In this document: one piece after another, positions 61,649 through 64,000 of the stretch
Position numbering within the stretch: position 1 is the first letter of the stretch
Layout of the letters: each line of letters begins with the position of its first letter
Source: Cycas panzhihuaensis
Lineage: Eukaryota; Cycadophyta
Length of the DNA stretch: 64,000 nt
Direction: 5' to 3'
Assembly: GCA_023213395.1 (NCBI GenBank)
Contig: CM041465.1
Location: 205,723,741 to 205,787,740, forward strand
The notes under the pieces: generated by a model
What the model was told of the DNA's origin: nothing
Database searches by the model: none
What the model saw: only the letters and a program-made list of their open reading frames with translations
Program-made: the position numbers and the translations under genes

Positions 61649-61660
61649 TGGTATCGGAGC
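61649..61660 (+). other. Primer-binding-site-like sequence after the foldback
   Basis: TGGTATCGGAGC differs from TGGTATCAGAGC at one base and directly follows ...CTCACA, as a PBS follows an LTR. Confidence 0.7.
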
Positions 61661-62105
61661 AAGTTTTTTAATGTTGTTTTAGTGTTGTATTATTGTTTAG
61701 GGAGCTGAAAATTCATCTTTTTAGTAGTTTACATGATGTTTGTTATTGCAGGTTGCTAGTGTTCGTGCTGAGATGTTCCCCTTTAATGACTATTTTTAAA
61801 CATAGTCTTTTCAGTACTGCCGAGTAGACAAAGCTAGTTTTATTCTTCAAAAGGGAGTAGTCACTAACAAGTATAAGGTATAAGGTATTCATAAGTTGAA
61901 GATATCTATTTAACATGATTTATTTAATGTTTCTATTTCTACACTAAACTTTGCAATATTTGGTATTAGAAGTTTTTTCATCTAGCATGTATTTGCTAAT
62001 CAATAACATGCAGATGTATTAAGTGTTCCTTTTTGCTCGAATTTATTGCTATGTTTATTGAGCAAGTTTCATATTGCTCTAATAGGGACATACAAGCATA
62101 ATCAA

Positions 62106-62227
62106 TGACATGTAGGTTGGATTTGAGATAGATATACCGGCAGATAGATGCCTCTTGTAAGATAGATGACATGTAGGTTGGATTTGAGATAGATATACCG
62201 GCAGATAGATGCCTCTTGTAAGATAGA
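62106..62227. repeat. Exact 61-bp tandem duplication
   Basis: 62106-62166 and 62167-62227 are identical over 61 bases and start TGACATGTAGGTTGG. A third partial unit (TGACATG) follows at 62228. Within the unit GATAGAT is itself repeated. Confidence 0.95.
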
Positions 62228-62234
62228 TGACATG

Positions 62235-63756
62235 CTGACTCAGAAATTAACGTGCAAACCCAATGTGCATGCACCGACAAACAAAAAATAGTGATTAAAC
62301 ATAGAAGAGAAACAACTATGCTAAAAGACACATTTTTAATGCTTTCATGAATACTAAAAAGTGAACAAAGGACCTTCGTTAATGAGATTGAGCATTAAAG
62401 TGAAGTGATGGAATACTGTAAAGATAGGCTTTCTTGCTAGAGATTGACGAAACACTAAAAAAACAATGGTGAAAAAAATACATTAATAAAGCTTGGTAAA
62501 AAAGAGTAATGAAACATTGATGAAAAAGTGTGGGAAATACATTACAAAGGATTAATTTTCAAACCTTATAAAGCGGCGGTCGAATATCAAAAAAGGCATA
62601 TGCATAAAGAATATCTTGAATGATATAAAGTAATATTGAAAACTTTATTAAAAAAAAAAGAAAATTCTCAAGTGTTAAGGTTATTGTGCAACCTACATAA
62701 AAACAAGCGATTGTCAAGGACAAAACAACCAAAAACTCAATCATTCGAGCATTGATCTTCTTTTTGAGATAAACATCCATCTTACAATATCCCTTAGAAG
62801 TCATTTGAACTTTCAAATAATAGAAAGAATGCTTAGATGAGTGAATACGACTGTGGAGGGTCATATGCCCAAACAAACACATATAGATCGTTTTTTCATA
62901 TTTTGAGCTAAAAGAATCATAGACTAGGTTGTAAAATCATCACAAAGGACAACATGAACATTTTCATAGACATTTGAGAGCCACAGGAAGCAAAACGAAG
63001 TCGTACAGAGTAAAACGAGGGGCCAATTAGTGAGGAAAATCGCCCAAACGATGCCCATTGAACTTGAGATTGATATATCTTGCATGCAAACTTGTTGCAA
63101 GGTAGATGAGGCAGCATGCATGATGCAATAATAGGAAACAAGGTCAATTTGCTCTCCATTGAAGTAAATTTACTCATAGAAGGAAATGCGCAGGAGGGAG
63201 ATGACCATTTTTGGATGCCCAATGATGAAAGATGTGACGAAACCCCTAACACTAACTTGTCATTTTGATCCTTGATAGTCTAGTGGCAGAGTTATTTCAA
63301 AATAAAATGGTTTTTTTATTAGAAAAAATATTTTTTGTGGAGAGAACCATTGTTGCTTACGCAGTTTTTTGGAATATTCCATAGAGAATATTCTTTATAA
63401 AACTTTGGATAAAATTTATTTAATGTTTTATAAAGTTTGAATGAAATAAAACTTAATTGAGTTTTTATTTGGAGTCCAATGCAAAGCCCCTTGCCTGCTA
63501 GCCCTCGGGCATGTGGTGTTTTGGGAGCTAGAGTCATTTTAGGACCATCTAGAGTCAGTTTTTGGAAAGTAAATATACCACAACGCATGATTTTTCAAGA
63601 TCTATGATCTAGCAGTGGTCATATATACCAATTCAGAACATAATTTTGGTGAAAAATCATTTTTTTGCATTTTTTGGCATATTTTGACTATCTGTGAGTA
63701 GACTGAGGCAACAAAATTGATTATATCAGCTATTTGCGTGTAGATTGACATTATTT
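62235..63756. other. Unassigned AT-rich DNA
   Basis: Several open minus frames up to 111 codons exist (for example 63252-62917), but they have no motif, no codon bias and no homologue I recognise. I see no LTR, PBS or array. Confidence 0.4.
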
Positions 63757-64000
63757 TGTTAGAAAACACCAAACATACAGATAGGACACAAAATCATTTA
63801 TGTACACAATAGACGTGAAATAAACAAGCACATGGGGATAGATTTGACGTGGGAAACCCTTTTGGTAAAAACCCACCACAGAAATATAATGTTACATTTT
63901 TACAAATATGCCATAATGTTACAATGGACTAAGTGCCTCAAATAATATAAATGAGATTACATTTGTCGGCCCAAATAATATCACATTAATACATCATAAG
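63757..64000 (-). repeat. Possible LTR start running off the window
   Basis: TGTTAGAAAACACC at 63757 is followed by TTTGACGTGGGAAACCCTTTTGG (about 63843) and AAAAACCCACCAC. This resembles the layout of the element E LTR (TTGACAGGTGGAAAAGCCCTTC, then AAAAACCACC). The similarity is short and no PBS is visible, so this is tentative. Confidence 0.3.

Noticed and set aside
61996-63252. Minus frames of 107-111 codons near the right end
   Set aside because: One includes the exact 61-bp duplication and the others have no motif. Open length is within chance for this composition.

Overview
The window is repeat-filled nuclear DNA of a plant. It is AT-rich and CpG-poor. Nearly all recognisable coding sequence belongs to decayed LTR retrotransposons of the Ty1/copia and Ty3/gypsy superfamilies. 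Primer-binding sites resembling the initiator tRNA-Met 3' end (TGGTATCAGAGC and variants) recur. The density of old, stop-riddled, nested elements with long leaders fits a large seed-plant genome such as a gymnosperm, but no gene in the window fixes the species. I found no convincing complete host gene, tRNA, rRNA or CRISPR array. Elements are lettered here for reference.

Layout. 1-4590 (+): copia A, entering from outside the window, with its 3' LTR. 4592-8940 (+): copia B. 9186-13125 (+): copia C, with 5' LTR and PBS but truncated in RNase H. 13126-15595 (-): leader, PBS and LTR of an unclassified element. 15600-16971 and 36676-39821 (-): the two halves of chromovirus-like gypsy K. K is split in its reverse transcriptase by copia D (16972-36670, minus, target duplication TATAA on both sides). 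D is itself split twice. Copia E (17886-25553, minus, duplication AGTAT) sits in its RNase H. Element F (30505-35010, plus, duplication GAAAC/AAAAC) sits in its leader. LTR divergence counted by eye falls in the order the nesting demands: D about 15%, F about 12%, E about 5%.

39822-45640 is the only stretch without clear retroelement coding. It holds a CpG-rich patch at about 41.25-42.4 kb that may be the 5' end of a host gene. 45770-60417 is a second nest. Copia G (plus) is broken at its protease by gypsy H (46048-57643, minus), and the 5' LTR of H is broken by gag-only element I (54467-57503, minus, duplication GGTCA). 60418-64000 holds the G 3' LTR, a gypsy gag scrap, a 145-bp foldback next to a PBS, an exact 61-bp tandem duplication, and otherwise unassigned DNA.

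The most interesting items are: a 578-codon sense reading frame downstream of pol in gypsy H, with 13 stops but no frameshift and no family I recognise; a roughly 39-bp minisatellite in the leader of E built on an 18-bp perfect palindrome; the gag-only element I with acidic and repeated peptide segments; and a consistent pattern of nonsense codons at former Gln, Trp and Arg codons, pointing to cytosine deamination. All elements look inactive. None keeps an intact gag-pol frame.
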